Positions 13,964 through 22,697 of a DNA stretch of 64,000 nt are shown here, one piece after another; the stretch's first letter is position 1; each line of letters opens with the position of its first letter. The notes under the pieces were generated by a model. It worked only from the letters and a program-made list of their open reading frames with translations, ran no database searches and was not told the DNA's origin. Origin of the DNA: an uncultured Tateyamaria sp. (GTDB lineage Bacteria > Pseudomonadota > Alphaproteobacteria > Rhodobacterales > Rhodobacteraceae); contig NZ_CANKXW010000001.1 of NCBI RefSeq assembly GCF_947487805.1, positions 247,501 through 311,500 of the forward strand, read 5' to 3'. Both the position numbers and the translations under genes were made by a program.

Positions 13964-14683
13964 ATGACCGGGCTTTATGAATTACACGCGACGCCGGTGC
14001 CGGATTGGTCGCCTCCAGCCGTCCCCGATGCGGTGACGTCTTTGCGCGGCGTGCATTGCCAACTGGAACCGCTCAGCGCGGAACGTCATGCGGCACTTCT
14101 GTACCGGGCCTATGTCGGGCACGATCACGTCTGGGACTATCTGCCTTACGGGCCGTTTTCCTCATCGGCGCAATATCATCGTTGGGTCCGCGAAGTAGAG
14201 CAGGACCCCGCCGTGCAGTTCTATGCCATTCGCAACGCGTCGACCGGCGCATTCGAAGGCGTGGCCAGTTTTCTGCGGATTTCACCCAAGGATGGCAGTA
14301 TCGAGGTTGGCCACATCAACTTCAGCCCCGCCTTGCAGCGCACCCGCGCCGGGACTGAAGCGTTGTACCTGATGATGGAATGGGCCTTTGACGCAGGTTA
14401 CCGACGCTTTGAATGGAAGTGCAACGCACTGAATGCCGGGTCCCGACGCGCCGCGCAGCGGCTTGGGCTGAGCTATGAGGGAGTGTTTCGTCAGGCAACC
14501 GTGGTCAAGGGGCGCAACCGCGACACCGCCTGGTTTGCCGCAATTGACACCGAGTGGCCGGCGCTGAGAGAAGCGTTTCGCGCCTGGCTGAACCCTTCGA
14601 ACTTTCGCGAGGACGGCCAGCAGATCGAAAGCCTTACCGATCTGACCCAATTGGTGCGTGTGTCCAGCGATCCGACACTCTGA
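13964..14683 (+). CDS. GNAT family N-acetyltransferase (RimJ/RimL-like)
   Basis: A 239-residue acetyltransferase of the RimJ/RimL branch, which acetylates N-termini or small amines using acetyl-CoA. After an N-terminal extension, core elements include CQLEPLSAERHAALLYRAY, IEVGHINFSPALQRTRAGTEALYLMM (the acetyl-CoA-binding region, about 111-136) and RFEWKCNALNAGSRRAAQRLGLSYEGVFR (about 148-176). The substrate is unknown. The stop lies 3 nt from the stop of the convergent response-regulator gene. Confidence 0.82.
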   Translation: MTGLYELHATPVPDWSPPAVPDAVTSLRGVHCQLEPLSAERHAALLYRAYVGHDHVWDYLPYGPFSSSAQYHRWVREVEQDPAVQFYAIRNASTGAFEGVASFLRISPKDGSIEVGHINFSPALQRTRAGTEALYLMMEWAFDAGYRRFEWKCNALNAGSRRAAQRLGLSYEGVFRQATVVKGRNRDTAWFAAIDTEWPALREAFRAWLNPSNFREDGQQIESLTDLTQLVRVSSDPTL

Positions 14684-14686
14684 CGT

Positions 14687-15406
14687 TCAGATCGCGATTT
14701 TTTCGCTCAGCCGTTCCTGAACCAGCCCGGCCACAGTTGCGGCCTCGGACACGGCAGCGTCGCCGCGGGCCCGTTTGGCCGCCAGCGCGGCCGTCGCATG
14801 TTCCAGCTCCTGATCCTGAGCACTACGGGCCACGCCACCGAGAAATTGCGCCACATAGTCGAGCGTGCGGAAATCCGTTCCGCTTTCCAGAACATCGGCC
14901 ACATGGGCCATGTCGTCGCGATAGGCGATGGGATCGGGGCTGACCACGTCGTCACTGACTGCGCGCGGGCCGGTCGGGCGGCGATCAATCGGCAGGTGCG
15001 ACAGGATCGTATCCTGAAACACGCCCAGTGACACAACCGGCTTGCCAAGATATCCATCTGCACCCGCCTCGAGCACCGGGGCCTCACTGCTGAAATCACC
15101 CGATGTGCCGAGAATCACGTCAGGCCGGTGATTGGTCGTGCACAACTCTCGGATCAGGTCCGTTCCACTGCCATCGGGCAGGCCAACATCGATGATCACG
15201 ACCGAAGGGCGATAGACTTGCAGGTGCCTGCGTGCCGCGCGCAGGGTGTCGGCGCGCCTGATCCGCGCACCACTGCGCAAACACAACAGGCGCATCGCCT
15301 CACAGGCAAAACGGCTGTCCTCAATCACCAGAACGGTCAGCCCCAGCAGGGGCCGCATCGCGGTGGGCGCGGGGTAGTTGGGCTTGAACGGGTCCGTCGT
15401 ATCCAT
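14687..15406 (-). CDS. Response regulator with C-terminal helical domain
   Basis: About 239 residues. An N-terminal receiver domain shows the acidic pocket (LVIEDSRFA), the phospho-acceptor Asp in VVIIDVGLPDGSG, the switch Ser/Thr in LGTSGD and the conserved Lys in GYLGKPV. The C-terminal ~100 residues are helical and alanine-rich without a recognised DNA-binding or enzymatic domain. The start is the second ATG (15406), because ACGGAGGA lies 5 nt before it; the first ATG at 15421 would place that site inside the gene. No histidine kinase is nearby. A CtrA-like box lies upstream. Confidence 0.8.
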   Translation of the reverse strand: MDTTDPFKPNYPAPTAMRPLLGLTVLVIEDSRFACEAMRLLCLRSGARIRRADTLRAARRHLQVYRPSVVIIDVGLPDGSGTDLIRELCTTNHRPDVILGTSGDFSSEAPVLEAGADGYLGKPVVSLGVFQDTILSHLPIDRRPTGPRAVSDDVVSPDPIAYRDDMAHVADVLESGTDFRTLDYVAQFLGGVARSAQDQELEHATAALAAKRARGDAAVSEAATVAGLVQERLSEKIAI

Positions 15407-15451
15407 CACATCCTCCGTCATGTGTCGGCCCCTATGGTTACGGAACGTTGC

Positions 15452-15467
15452 CTAACAGTACGTTAAC
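15452..15467. promoter_or_regulatory. CtrA-like box upstream of the response regulator
   Basis: CTAA-N7-TTAAC (15452-15455, 15463-15467) differs from the alphaproteobacterial CtrA consensus TTAA-N7-TTAAC at one base. It lies 46-61 bp upstream of the chosen response-regulator start and 70 bp before the epimerase gene on the other strand. A chance match in DNA of this GC content is possible. Confidence 0.35.
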
Positions 15468-15536
15468 GCTAGCGCTCTTGCGTGGCCCCAAAGCTTGGCG
15501 GTAAAGATGCTGCGTTTGCACAACAGGAGTTTCCCC

Positions 15537-15941
15537 ATGATCGGTCGCTTGAACCACGTCGCCATTGCCGTTCCCGATCTGGAGGCCGCCGCCGCGCAAT
15601 ACCGCACTGCGCTGGGCGCGCAGGTCGGCGCGCCGCAGGATGAGCCTGATCACGGGGTGACGGTGATCTTTATCGAATTGCCCAACACCAAGATCGAATT
15701 GCTGTACCCGCTGGGCGACGACAGCCCCATCAACGGCTTTCTTGAGAAAAACCCGTCAGGCGGCATTCACCATGTCTGTTACGAGGTTGACGACATCATC
15801 GCGGCTCGCGACCACCTGAAATCCTCCGGCGCGCGTGTGCTGGGCTCAGGCGAGCCCAAGATCGGCGCGCATGGCAAACCGGTTCTGTTTCTGCATCCCA
15901 AGGATTTCAACGGCTGCCTTGTCGAGCTGGAGCAGGTCTGA
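15537..15941 (+). CDS. mce: Methylmalonyl-CoA epimerase
   Basis: A 134-residue VOC-fold enzyme that interconverts the R and S forms of methylmalonyl-CoA (and ethylmalonyl-CoA in related bacteria) in propionyl-CoA metabolism. Metal ligands are seen as H in RLNHVAIAV, H in GGIHHVCYEV and E in CLVELEQV. The ATG at 15537 is selected by AGGAG 7 nt upstream. It overlaps the following DUF1467 gene by 1 nt (TGATG), a pairing frequent in alphaproteobacteria. The mutase gene is not in this window. Confidence 0.9.
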   Translation: MIGRLNHVAIAVPDLEAAAAQYRTALGAQVGAPQDEPDHGVTVIFIELPNTKIELLYPLGDDSPINGFLEKNPSGGIHHVCYEVDDIIAARDHLKSSGARVLGSGEPKIGAHGKPVLFLHPKDFNGCLVELEQV

Positions 15942-16216
15942 TGGGAATCACCTCTGCCCTCGTTCTTTATGCCGTCATCTGGTGGATGTGCTTTCTGATC
16001 GCGCTGCCAATCAAGGTGCAGACACAGGGCGATCTGGGCAAGATCGAACCGGGCACCCATGCGGGCGCGCCCGAACACCATCACACCCGGCGCAAGGCGT
16101 GGATCGTGACCTGGGTGGCGCTGGTGTTGTGGATCATTATCGCGGGCATCATCCTGTCGGGGTGGATCAGCCTCAGTGATATGAGCTGGTTTGACCGGTC
16201 GCTTGCCCCGCTGTGA
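15941..16216 (+). CDS. DUF1467 family small membrane protein
   Basis: A 91-residue protein with two predicted transmembrane helices (about 4-22 and 53-75) flanking a polar histidine-rich loop (GAPEHHHTRRK). It belongs to DUF1467, function unknown. It is translationally coupled to the epimerase gene. Its last 44 nt overlap the convergent EI24-family gene. Confidence 0.85.
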   Translation: MGITSALVLYAVIWWMCFLIALPIKVQTQGDLGKIEPGTHAGAPEHHHTRRKAWIVTWVALVLWIIIAGIILSGWISLSDMSWFDRSLAPL

Positions 16217-16892
16217 GCCGATGATAGAGGTGCGTGAACGTCGCGGCCCCGATGATCGGGATAAGCAGGTTCAGCAGCGGAATTGAAAGCGGGATCGCCA
16301 TCAGCGTCCCGGCCATCCAGATCGTGCCGATATGCGCCCGCCGCAGCGCCTTGGCCTGCGTGCGCCCGACCCTGCGGATCGCGACGAGGGTGAAATATTC
16401 CCGGCCCAGCAGAAACCCGTTCAGCCCCCAGAAGATCAGCGGCGCAAACGGCGCAAAGAACAGGTACAGGATCAACGCCAGCAGGTTCGCTCCGATCAGC
16501 ACACCGAGGAAATTCACCGTATCCACCACCGCATCGCCAAAGGGCACGGATTGTGCGGCTTGCAGGTGGGGGTAATGCCGGTCCTCGACCGCCTGTGCGA
16601 CCTCGTCGAGGAACATCGACGTGATGGCAGAGGCCACCGGCATCATCAGAAAGACCGACAACACGAAGAACAGGAAAAACGACCCCCAGCTGACAATATC
16701 GTCCAGCCACGTGATCTCGCCTACCCATGGCACCGTGACGCTGTCGGCGGTGAGCGCACCGACAAGCCAGACAAGCCCCGCCGTCGCCGCCACCAAAAGC
16801 GCCACAGTCAACGCCACACCCAACATCAAAACACGGCGAAACCGCGGATCGCCAATCTGCCCCAAGGCCGCAAAGAAAGAGCCCAGGATCAC
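16173..16892 (-). CDS. EI24 / CysZ-like integral membrane protein
   Basis: A 239-residue multi-spanning membrane protein with the EI24 (CysZ-like) domain. Members include the E. coli sulfate transporter CysZ, but most alphaproteobacterial ones are uncharacterised. Hydrophobic segments lie at about 20-48, 65-88, 130-158 and 195-222. The start is GTG and overlaps the nitroreductase stop by 4 nt (GTGA). The 3' end overlaps the convergent DUF1467 gene. Sulfate transport is not claimed; no cysteine-synthesis genes are nearby. Confidence 0.78.
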   Translation of the reverse strand: MILGSFFAALGQIGDPRFRRVLMLGVALTVALLVAATAGLVWLVGALTADSVTVPWVGEITWLDDIVSWGSFFLFFVLSVFLMMPVASAITSMFLDEVAQAVEDRHYPHLQAAQSVPFGDAVVDTVNFLGVLIGANLLALILYLFFAPFAPLIFWGLNGFLLGREYFTLVAIRRVGRTQAKALRRAHIGTIWMAGTLMAIPLSIPLLNLLIPIIGAATFTHLYHRLTAGQATGQTSSYH

Positions 16893-17464
16893 GACGTCAC
16901 CCAGTCTGTGATGGCGTCAACGTCCGGGCGGGGCCGGTCGGGCGGTGTGCTGGTTTCGGTCCCGATATGGATCAGGCCCGCGATGCGCTCGTGATCTGCC
17001 AACCCCAGCGTCTGCATGAACACGCGGTCATGGCTGGGCCAACCGCTCAGCCAATTGGCGCCCCAACCTGCGGCCAATGCGGCATTCAACAGGGCAAGGC
17101 ACACGGCCCCGGCGGAATAGGTCTGTTCCAGCGCGGGGATCTTCTCCGACGGCTTTTGCACTTCGATCACGACAACGGCCAGATGGCCCTGGTCAAACTG
17201 GCTGCGCCCCTTGTTGATCTGTTCGGGATCAAGGCCAAGCGCCTCGCCCCGTTCCTGCGCGGCTTGCGCAAGGCGCGGCATCGCGCCCGCCTCAAGGACC
17301 ACGAACCGCCAAGGCTCCAGCTTGCCGTGATCCGGGGTGCGCCCGGCGGCAGTCAGCAGGGTGCGCAGCGTGTCCCGGTCGGGCACGGGCGCGGTCAGCG
17401 TCTTGGCCGGTCGCGACCGGCGCGTCAGCAGGAAATCCAGCGCGGATGGGTTTGGGTTGGGCAT
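16889..17464 (-). CDS. Nitroreductase family protein (YdjA-like)
   Basis: A 191-residue FMN-dependent oxidoreductase of the small nitroreductase group. FMN-phosphate contacts are suggested by LLTRRSRPAKTL (12-23), and the dimer region by GANWLSGWPS. Length and the PDHGKLEPWRFVVL segment match YdjA-type proteins. The physiological substrate is unknown. It is coupled to the downstream EI24-family gene by a 4-nt overlap and lies 60 nt after the deacetylase-like gene on the same strand. Confidence 0.85.
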   Translation of the reverse strand: MPNPNPSALDFLLTRRSRPAKTLTAPVPDRDTLRTLLTAAGRTPDHGKLEPWRFVVLEAGAMPRLAQAAQERGEALGLDPEQINKGRSQFDQGHLAVVVIEVQKPSEKIPALEQTYSAGAVCLALLNAALAAGWGANWLSGWPSHDRVFMQTLGLADHERIAGLIHIGTETSTPPDRPRPDVDAITDWVTS

Positions 17465-17524
17465 ATGTTACGCCTTTTTACATCTGAAATGTCATGTCGT
17501 GGCCATGGGCGCCCGCGTCAAGGG

Positions 17525-18631
17525 TCAAAGCCCAAGTTCCTCCGCCATCCTGTCGATTTCCGACCGCAGGAACGCGTCGAACCGTGGCCCCGGTTGCCTG
17601 CTGTTCAATGCGCGTGCCATGGGGTCGGGTGCGGTCCTGCTGCTGCCCGACAGTGCCTCAAGCGTCGCGTGCCCGCAAAACGGCACATAGATCTCGGAAT
17701 ACCCGCCTTCGTGGCACAGCACGAGATGCCCGTGGCACAGCTCTTTGGCAAGCGCCTTGATCCGCAGTGTCATGGCGCGGAACGTTTCGGCCATGGCCAG
17801 CATCCGGGCCAGCGGATCGACCGCGCCCGCATCATAGCCGCAGGCGACGATGATCAGGTCGGGCGCAAAATCGCGCAGGGCAGGGGCCACGATACGGTCC
17901 ATGGCGTGCACATAGGCCGTATGCCCGGTTCCAGCGGGCAGGGGCACGTTGATGGCATAACCCGCCCCGGCCGCCTCCCCCCGATCCTCCAGCCGCCCGG
18001 TGTCGAGCGGATAGTTCCCTTCCTGATGCAGCGAGATCGTCAGAACGTCCGCCCGGTCATAGAAAATCGATTCGGTGCCGTTACCGTGGTGAACGTCCCA
18101 ATCCAGCACCGCGACCTTCAGGTCGGGCCGCGACGCCTTGGCGGCCTCGACCGCGATGGCGATATTGGCCAGCAAGCAGAACCCCATCGGCTCATCAGCG
18201 CGGCAGTGATGCCCCGGCGGGCGGCTGAGCGCATAGGCGTTGGCGTGCTTGCCCGCCAGCACGTCCTCCACCGCCGCCACGCACAGCCCCGCCGAAAGTG
18301 CCGCCAGCTCATATCCGCCACGGGCAAAGGGGGCATGGTGGCCGATCTCGCCGCCGCCCGCATCCGACATCTCCTTGAACGCCTTGAGATAGGCAGCGTC
18401 ATGCACCCGCAGCAATTGCGCCTCGGTGGCCTCGGGCGCCGAGGACACGGCCAGATCCTGCGTCAGGCCGGTGACATCCATCAGGTTTTTCAACCGCCGC
18501 TTGGTTTCGGGACTTTCGGGCAGGCCACCAGCGGCCAGAGGCTGCACCAAACCGCCTAACGGTACGGTAAAGGCATAATTGCCGCCCGCATGCCACATCG
18601 TCCGTTCGTCCCAGTAAAACCCGGTGCTCAT
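17525..18631 (-). CDS. Histone deacetylase family protein (class II, acetylpolyamine-type hydrolase)
   Basis: A 368-residue zinc-dependent amidohydrolase of the HDAC superfamily. The motifs are RPPGHHCRADEPMGFCLLANIAIA (tandem active-site His), VAVLDWDVHHGNGT (zinc Asp and His), CGYDAG (second zinc Asp) and HEGGYS with the transition-state Tyr. Bacterial homologues deacetylate polyamines or act in acetoin use; the substrate here is unknown. The ATG at 18631 is fixed by AGGAGG about 7 nt upstream; the reading frame is open for another 120 codons without support. Confidence 0.9.
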   Translation of the reverse strand: MSTGFYWDERTMWHAGGNYAFTVPLGGLVQPLAAGGLPESPETKRRLKNLMDVTGLTQDLAVSSAPEATEAQLLRVHDAAYLKAFKEMSDAGGGEIGHHAPFARGGYELAALSAGLCVAAVEDVLAGKHANAYALSRPPGHHCRADEPMGFCLLANIAIAVEAAKASRPDLKVAVLDWDVHHGNGTESIFYDRADVLTISLHQEGNYPLDTGRLEDRGEAAGAGYAINVPLPAGTGHTAYVHAMDRIVAPALRDFAPDLIIVACGYDAGAVDPLARMLAMAETFRAMTLRIKALAKELCHGHLVLCHEGGYSEIYVPFCGHATLEALSGSSRTAPDPMARALNSRQPGPRFDAFLRSEIDRMAEELGL

Positions 18632-18698
18632 CGCGCCCCTCCTGCTGTTGCGGGCAAGGTGGCGGAAATGCAGCCCATGCGCAACGCAGGTCCTGTGG

Positions 18699-19184
18699 TC
18701 ACGCGGCCTCGGCCAGCAGTGCGGGGATATCCAGCCGATCGTTGACCATCGCCAGCGTCCCGTCCGCGGCGCGCGGCCAGTCTTCGGCGGGCTTGTCCCA
18801 ATAAAGCTCGACCCCGTTGCCGTCCGGATCGCGGAAATACACCGCCTGCGACACGCCATGATCCGCCGCACCGTCCAGCGGCGTGCCGTGGTCCAGCACC
18901 CGTTGCAACGCAGCACCAAGCGACGCGCGGTCGGGAAAGACAAAGGCACTGTGATAAAGGCCTGCGGCCCGTTCCGGCGCAGGGCCCGCACCGCGCGAAT
19001 GCCAGGTGTTCAGCCCGATGTGGTGGTGATAGTCCCCCGCCGCCAGAAATGCCGCCTGATCGCCATAGCGTTGCGTCAGCGAAAACCCCAGCACGTCGCC
19101 ATAAAAGGCAATCGCGCGATCAAGGTCGGACACTTTCAGATGGATATGGCCGACGCGGGTTTCGGCCGGAACACGTGCAGACAT
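18699..19184 (-). CDS. VOC-fold protein (glyoxalase / extradiol dioxygenase-like)
   Basis: A 161-residue single-domain vicinal-oxygen-chelate protein. Probable metal ligands are His in VGHIHLKVSD, His in LYHSAFVFPD and Glu in GNGVELYWD. The pattern resembles the N-terminal half of CatE-like catechol 2,3-dioxygenases. The substrate is unassigned. It lies 67 nt upstream of the HDAC-like gene on the same strand and may share its transcript. Confidence 0.8.
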   Translation of the reverse strand: MSARVPAETRVGHIHLKVSDLDRAIAFYGDVLGFSLTQRYGDQAAFLAAGDYHHHIGLNTWHSRGAGPAPERAAGLYHSAFVFPDRASLGAALQRVLDHGTPLDGAADHGVSQAVYFRDPDGNGVELYWDKPAEDWPRAADGTLAMVNDRLDIPALLAEAA

Positions 19185-19273
19185 GGCTGTTCTCCTTTAT
19201 GGCAAGGAGAATAGGCACCGCGCCCGCACGGGTGAACCGGCATGCGCGCACAGGATTGGTGCACGCGCGTGGG

Positions 19274-20308
19274 CTATGCGCCGACCATCCCCACAATTTC
19301 GTAGGTCCGTTTCAGGATCGGTGCCGTGATCTCGCGCGCCTGTTCGGCGCCGCGGGCCAGAACGCGGTCGATCTCGCTCTGATCATCCATCAGGCGCGCC
19401 ATCTCGCCCGAGATCGGGGCCAGCTTGGACACCGCCAGTTCCGCCAACGCTGGTTTGAACGTGCCGAACTGGGCTCCGCCGTGATCGGCGAGAACCTGAT
19501 CCACCGTCATCTCGGCCAGGGCGGCATAGATGTTGACCAGATTGCGCGCTTCGGGCCGGTCCTCAAGGCCCTTGGCCTCGGAGGGCAGGGCATCGGGATC
19601 GGTCTTGGCCTTGCGGATCTTCTTGGCGATGGCGTCGGCGTCGTCGGTCATGTTGATCCGGCTGGCGTCCGACGGGTCGGATTTCGACATCTTCTTGGAC
19701 CCGTCGCGCAGGGACATCACGCGCGTGGCGGCCCCTTCGATCACCGGCTCGGTGATGGGAAAGAAATCGACGCCGTAGTCATGGTTGAACTTGGCCGCGA
19801 TGTCGCGCGTCAGCTCAAGGTGCTGTTTCTGGTCCTCGCCCACGGGCACGTGCGTCGCATGATAGATCAGGATGTCCGCCGCCATCAGCGCGGGATAGGC
19901 AAACAGACCCAGCGAAGAGTTTTCGGCGTTCTTGCCCGCCTTGTCCTTGAACTGTGTCATCCGCTGCATCCAGCCCATGCGGGCCACACAATTGAAGATC
20001 CACGCCAGCTGCGCGTGTTCAGGCACCTGGCTCTGATTGATCAGGATGGATTTGTCGGGGCTGATGCCCGAGGCGATGAACCCCGCGGCCAGTTCACGCG
20101 TGTTGTGCCGCAATGTCTCGGGATCAAGGAACTTGGCCGTGATCGCATGCAGGTCGACCATGCAATAGATCGTCTCATAGGCCTCGTCCTGCATCTGCAC
20201 GAACCGCTTGATCGCGCCGAGGTAATTCCCAAGCGTCAGCCCCCCCGACGGCTGGATGCCGGAGAATACGCGCGGTGTAAAAGCCGTGTTTGGTGTCGAT
20301 TGGGTCAT
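19274..20308 (-). CDS. trpS: Tryptophan--tRNA ligase
   Basis: A 344-residue class I synthetase. The HIGH-equivalent [13 protein letters not shown] is at 20-32 and KMSKS at 206-210. The ATG at 20308 has AGAGG about 6 nt upstream; the reading frame continues upstream over the rhomboid promoter but has no support. The gene is divergent from the rhomboid homologue, with 68 nt between starts. Confidence 0.96.
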   Translation of the reverse strand: MTQSTPNTAFTPRVFSGIQPSGGLTLGNYLGAIKRFVQMQDEAYETIYCMVDLHAITAKFLDPETLRHNTRELAAGFIASGISPDKSILINQSQVPEHAQLAWIFNCVARMGWMQRMTQFKDKAGKNAENSSLGLFAYPALMAADILIYHATHVPVGEDQKQHLELTRDIAAKFNHDYGVDFFPITEPVIEGAATRVMSLRDGSKKMSKSDPSDASRINMTDDADAIAKKIRKAKTDPDALPSEAKGLEDRPEARNLVNIYAALAEMTVDQVLADHGGAQFGTFKPALAELAVSKLAPISGEMARLMDDQSEIDRVLARGAEQAREITAPILKRTYEIVGMVGA

Positions 20309-20376
20309 TGGAACCTCTGGGCAAATCTGCGTCGCTGGCTTACCCATGGGGGCGAGACCCGTCAAGCAGGCCACAG

Positions 20377-21060
20377 ATGACACATTCCCCCGATCCAAGC
20401 CCCGTAAACCCATTGCCGCCTGCCGTGTGGTTGCTCTTTGCGGCGGTGGCGCTGCCGGAACTGACCTTTGCGCTGGGCGAGGCCGGGATCATCGGTGGGC
20501 CGGGTGCCGTAGGCTGGCGGCTGAACGCGCTGAATGCCTATGCGTTCTCGGGTGACGCGTTTGACTTTATGCTGGCCAACGGGCGGCTCTTGCCCGAACA
20601 CATGCTGCGCTTTGTGACCTACCCGTTTGTGCACACGAACTTCACCGCCACGCTCTTTGCCTGCGTGATCCTTCTGGCGATGGGCAAGATGGTGGGCGAG
20701 ATCATGGGCGGCTGGGCCGTCATCCTGATGTTCATGCTGTCGGGGATCTGCGGCGCGGCGGTCTTTGGCCTGCTCACCGATCAGCCTTGGCTGATCGGCG
20801 CCTATCCGGCGGTGTATGGCCTGATCGGGACATACACGTTTCTCTATTGGCAGCGACAGGTGGCCATCGGAGGCCCGCAGGGGCAGGCCTTTATGCTGAT
20901 CGGCGTGCTGATGGGCATCCAGCTGGTCTTTGGCGTGCTGTTCGAGGTCGGATATTCCTGGGTCGGGGAATTGGCCGGGTTCTTGTCTGGTTTTGCCCTG
21001 ACCGCCTTTGTCATGCCGGGTGGCATGACGCGGGTGCTGGCCGCCCTGCGCCGCCGCTAG
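20377..21060 (+). CDS. Rhomboid-fold membrane protein, predicted catalytically inactive
   Basis: A 227-residue protein with six or so hydrophobic helices and the rhomboid layout (H-x-N in [10 protein letters not shown] at 82-90, then the serine-helix and His-helix regions). The position of the catalytic Ser of GlpG (GLSGVVYALMG) is Tyr143 in [11 protein letters not shown], and the catalytic His (AHIAGL) is Glu198 in [11 protein letters not shown]. Both members of the dyad are therefore lost, so it should be a pseudoprotease that binds rather than cuts membrane substrates. Its stop codon overlaps the murJ stop (shared CTAG). Confidence 0.8.
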   Translation: MTHSPDPSPVNPLPPAVWLLFAAVALPELTFALGEAGIIGGPGAVGWRLNALNAYAFSGDAFDFMLANGRLLPEHMLRFVTYPFVHTNFTATLFACVILLAMGKMVGEIMGGWAVILMFMLSGICGAAVFGLLTDQPWLIGAYPAVYGLIGTYTFLYWQRQVAIGGPQGQAFMLIGVLMGIQLVFGVLFEVGYSWVGELAGFLSGFALTAFVMPGGMTRVLAALRRR

Positions 21061-22592
21061 CGGCGGACCGCGGCCCGGATGTCCGACAGGCGCAGCGCGC
21101 CGGTGACTTGTGCGGATGCAAAATACACCGCACCGCCCATGACAATCAGACCGAGCAGCGCCAGATACCGCACACCATCCGTTCCAAGCGCGGGCTTGAG
21201 CATAATGGCAGCCACCCACAACGCCGCCCCCATAACCACTGTGGCAAGCGCAATCCGGGGCAGGCGGGCGCGGTAGCGGTCATCCAGACGCACCGCATCG
21301 CCCATGCCGCGCAACCCCCAGAACAAGAGGCCCAGCATCGCCCACCCGGCCACGGTCGTGGCAATCGCGGGCGCAATCCATCCGATGACAGGGGCCAGCC
21401 CGATGGCAATCGCGGCGTTCAGCACCATGGCGACAACTGCATAGTGGAACGGCCGCCGCGTGTCTCCGCGCGCGAAATATTGCGGCTGGAGCACCTTTTG
21501 CAGCACAAAGGCCGGCAGCCCGAGGCCATAGATCGCAACCGCAACCGCGATGGCTGCGGCATCATCCGCCCCCGTCTGGCCCCGCTGAAACAGCACCGAC
21601 ACCAGCGGCAGGGGGATCACCATCAACGCCATGGCCGACGGCAGGGTCAGCGCCATGGAAAACTCCGCCGCGCGGGAATAGGCGGCCTTGGCGCCCGCCA
21701 TGTCATCCGCCTTGAGCCTGCGCGCCAGATCCGGCAGCAGAACGATCCCCACCGCGATGCCCACAACGCCCAATGGCAACTGGTAGAGCCGGTCCGCGGC
21801 AAAGAGCCAGCTGACCGCGTTGTCATACTGGCTGGCAACCAGTTGCCCGACCACAAGGTTGATCTGCATGACCCCCGTGGCTAGCGCCGCCGGAATGGCC
21901 GTGCGCACCATCTGCGCCATATCCGGCGTCCAGCGTGGCAGTCCGGGCCGCAGGGCAAAGCCTGCGCGCGCCGCCGCGCTCCAGGTCAGGGCCAGTTGCG
22001 CAACACCCGCCACAGGCACCGTCCAGATCAGCCAGGTGATCACCTGACCACCTGTGACCCATGCCAGCGCCATGGCCGCAATGACGAATATATTCAGCAG
22101 CACCGGCGCCGCCGCAGCGGCGGCAAACCGGCCCGTCGCATTCAACACGCCAGAGAACAGCGCCGAGAGCGACATAAAAAAGATATAGGGGAATACGATG
22201 CGGCCAAAGCCGACCGTCAGGTCAAAACGCTCCGGCCCGAACCCGCCCGCGGTGGCCCAGACCAGCGCGGGCATGAACACCATCGCCAGTGCCGTCAGGA
22301 TCAACGTCACCAGCGCCAGACCGTTCAGCGCATCGCGCCCAAAGCGCGCCGGGTCTTCGTCCCCCTCCAGCTTGGCCGAGAACATCGGCACAAAGGCCGC
22401 GTTGAACGCCCCTTCGGCGAAAAAGCGGCGGAACATGTTGGGCAGGCGGAATGCCGCGACAAAGGCGTCCATCAGGGGGCCGGGGCCGATCAGCGACAGG
22501 ATCATGATCTCGCGCACAAAGCCCAAGATGCGGGAAAGCAGCGTCCAGACCCCCACGGTCAGAAAGCCGCTGATAAGGCGGATCGGTTTCAT
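21057..22592 (-). CDS. murJ: Lipid II flippase MurJ
   Basis: A 511-residue MOP-superfamily membrane protein with about 14 helices that flips the peptidoglycan precursor lipid II across the inner membrane. The N-terminus (MKPIRLISGFLTVGVWTLLSRILGFVRE) and the motif DAFVAAFRLPNMFRRFFAEGAFNAAFVP are diagnostic of the MurJ/MviN family. The ATG at 22592 is chosen on homology; an upstream in-frame start adds 12 residues. It is convergent with the rhomboid homologue. Confidence 0.94.
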   Translation of the reverse strand: MKPIRLISGFLTVGVWTLLSRILGFVREIMILSLIGPGPLMDAFVAAFRLPNMFRRFFAEGAFNAAFVPMFSAKLEGDEDPARFGRDALNGLALVTLILTALAMVFMPALVWATAGGFGPERFDLTVGFGRIVFPYIFFMSLSALFSGVLNATGRFAAAAAAPVLLNIFVIAAMALAWVTGGQVITWLIWTVPVAGVAQLALTWSAAARAGFALRPGLPRWTPDMAQMVRTAIPAALATGVMQINLVVGQLVASQYDNAVSWLFAADRLYQLPLGVVGIAVGIVLLPDLARRLKADDMAGAKAAYSRAAEFSMALTLPSAMALMVIPLPLVSVLFQRGQTGADDAAAIAVAVAIYGLGLPAFVLQKVLQPQYFARGDTRRPFHYAVVAMVLNAAIAIGLAPVIGWIAPAIATTVAGWAMLGLLFWGLRGMGDAVRLDDRYRARLPRIALATVVMGAALWVAAIMLKPALGTDGVRYLALLGLIVMGGAVYFASAQVTGALRLSDIRAAVRR

Positions 22593-22697
22593 TGCCGATT
22601 CCGTAGCCGTTGGGACGCGGGCGCGCAAGCATCGCGCAACGGGACAGGCGGCCTGACCCGCCGGTCAGACCGCCCCGCCGCCGCGCACGCCTGCGTT

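Noticed and set aside
16967-18559. A 530-codon open frame on the plus strand over the nitroreductase and HDAC-like genes
   Set aside because: Antisense shadow crossing two well-supported genes.
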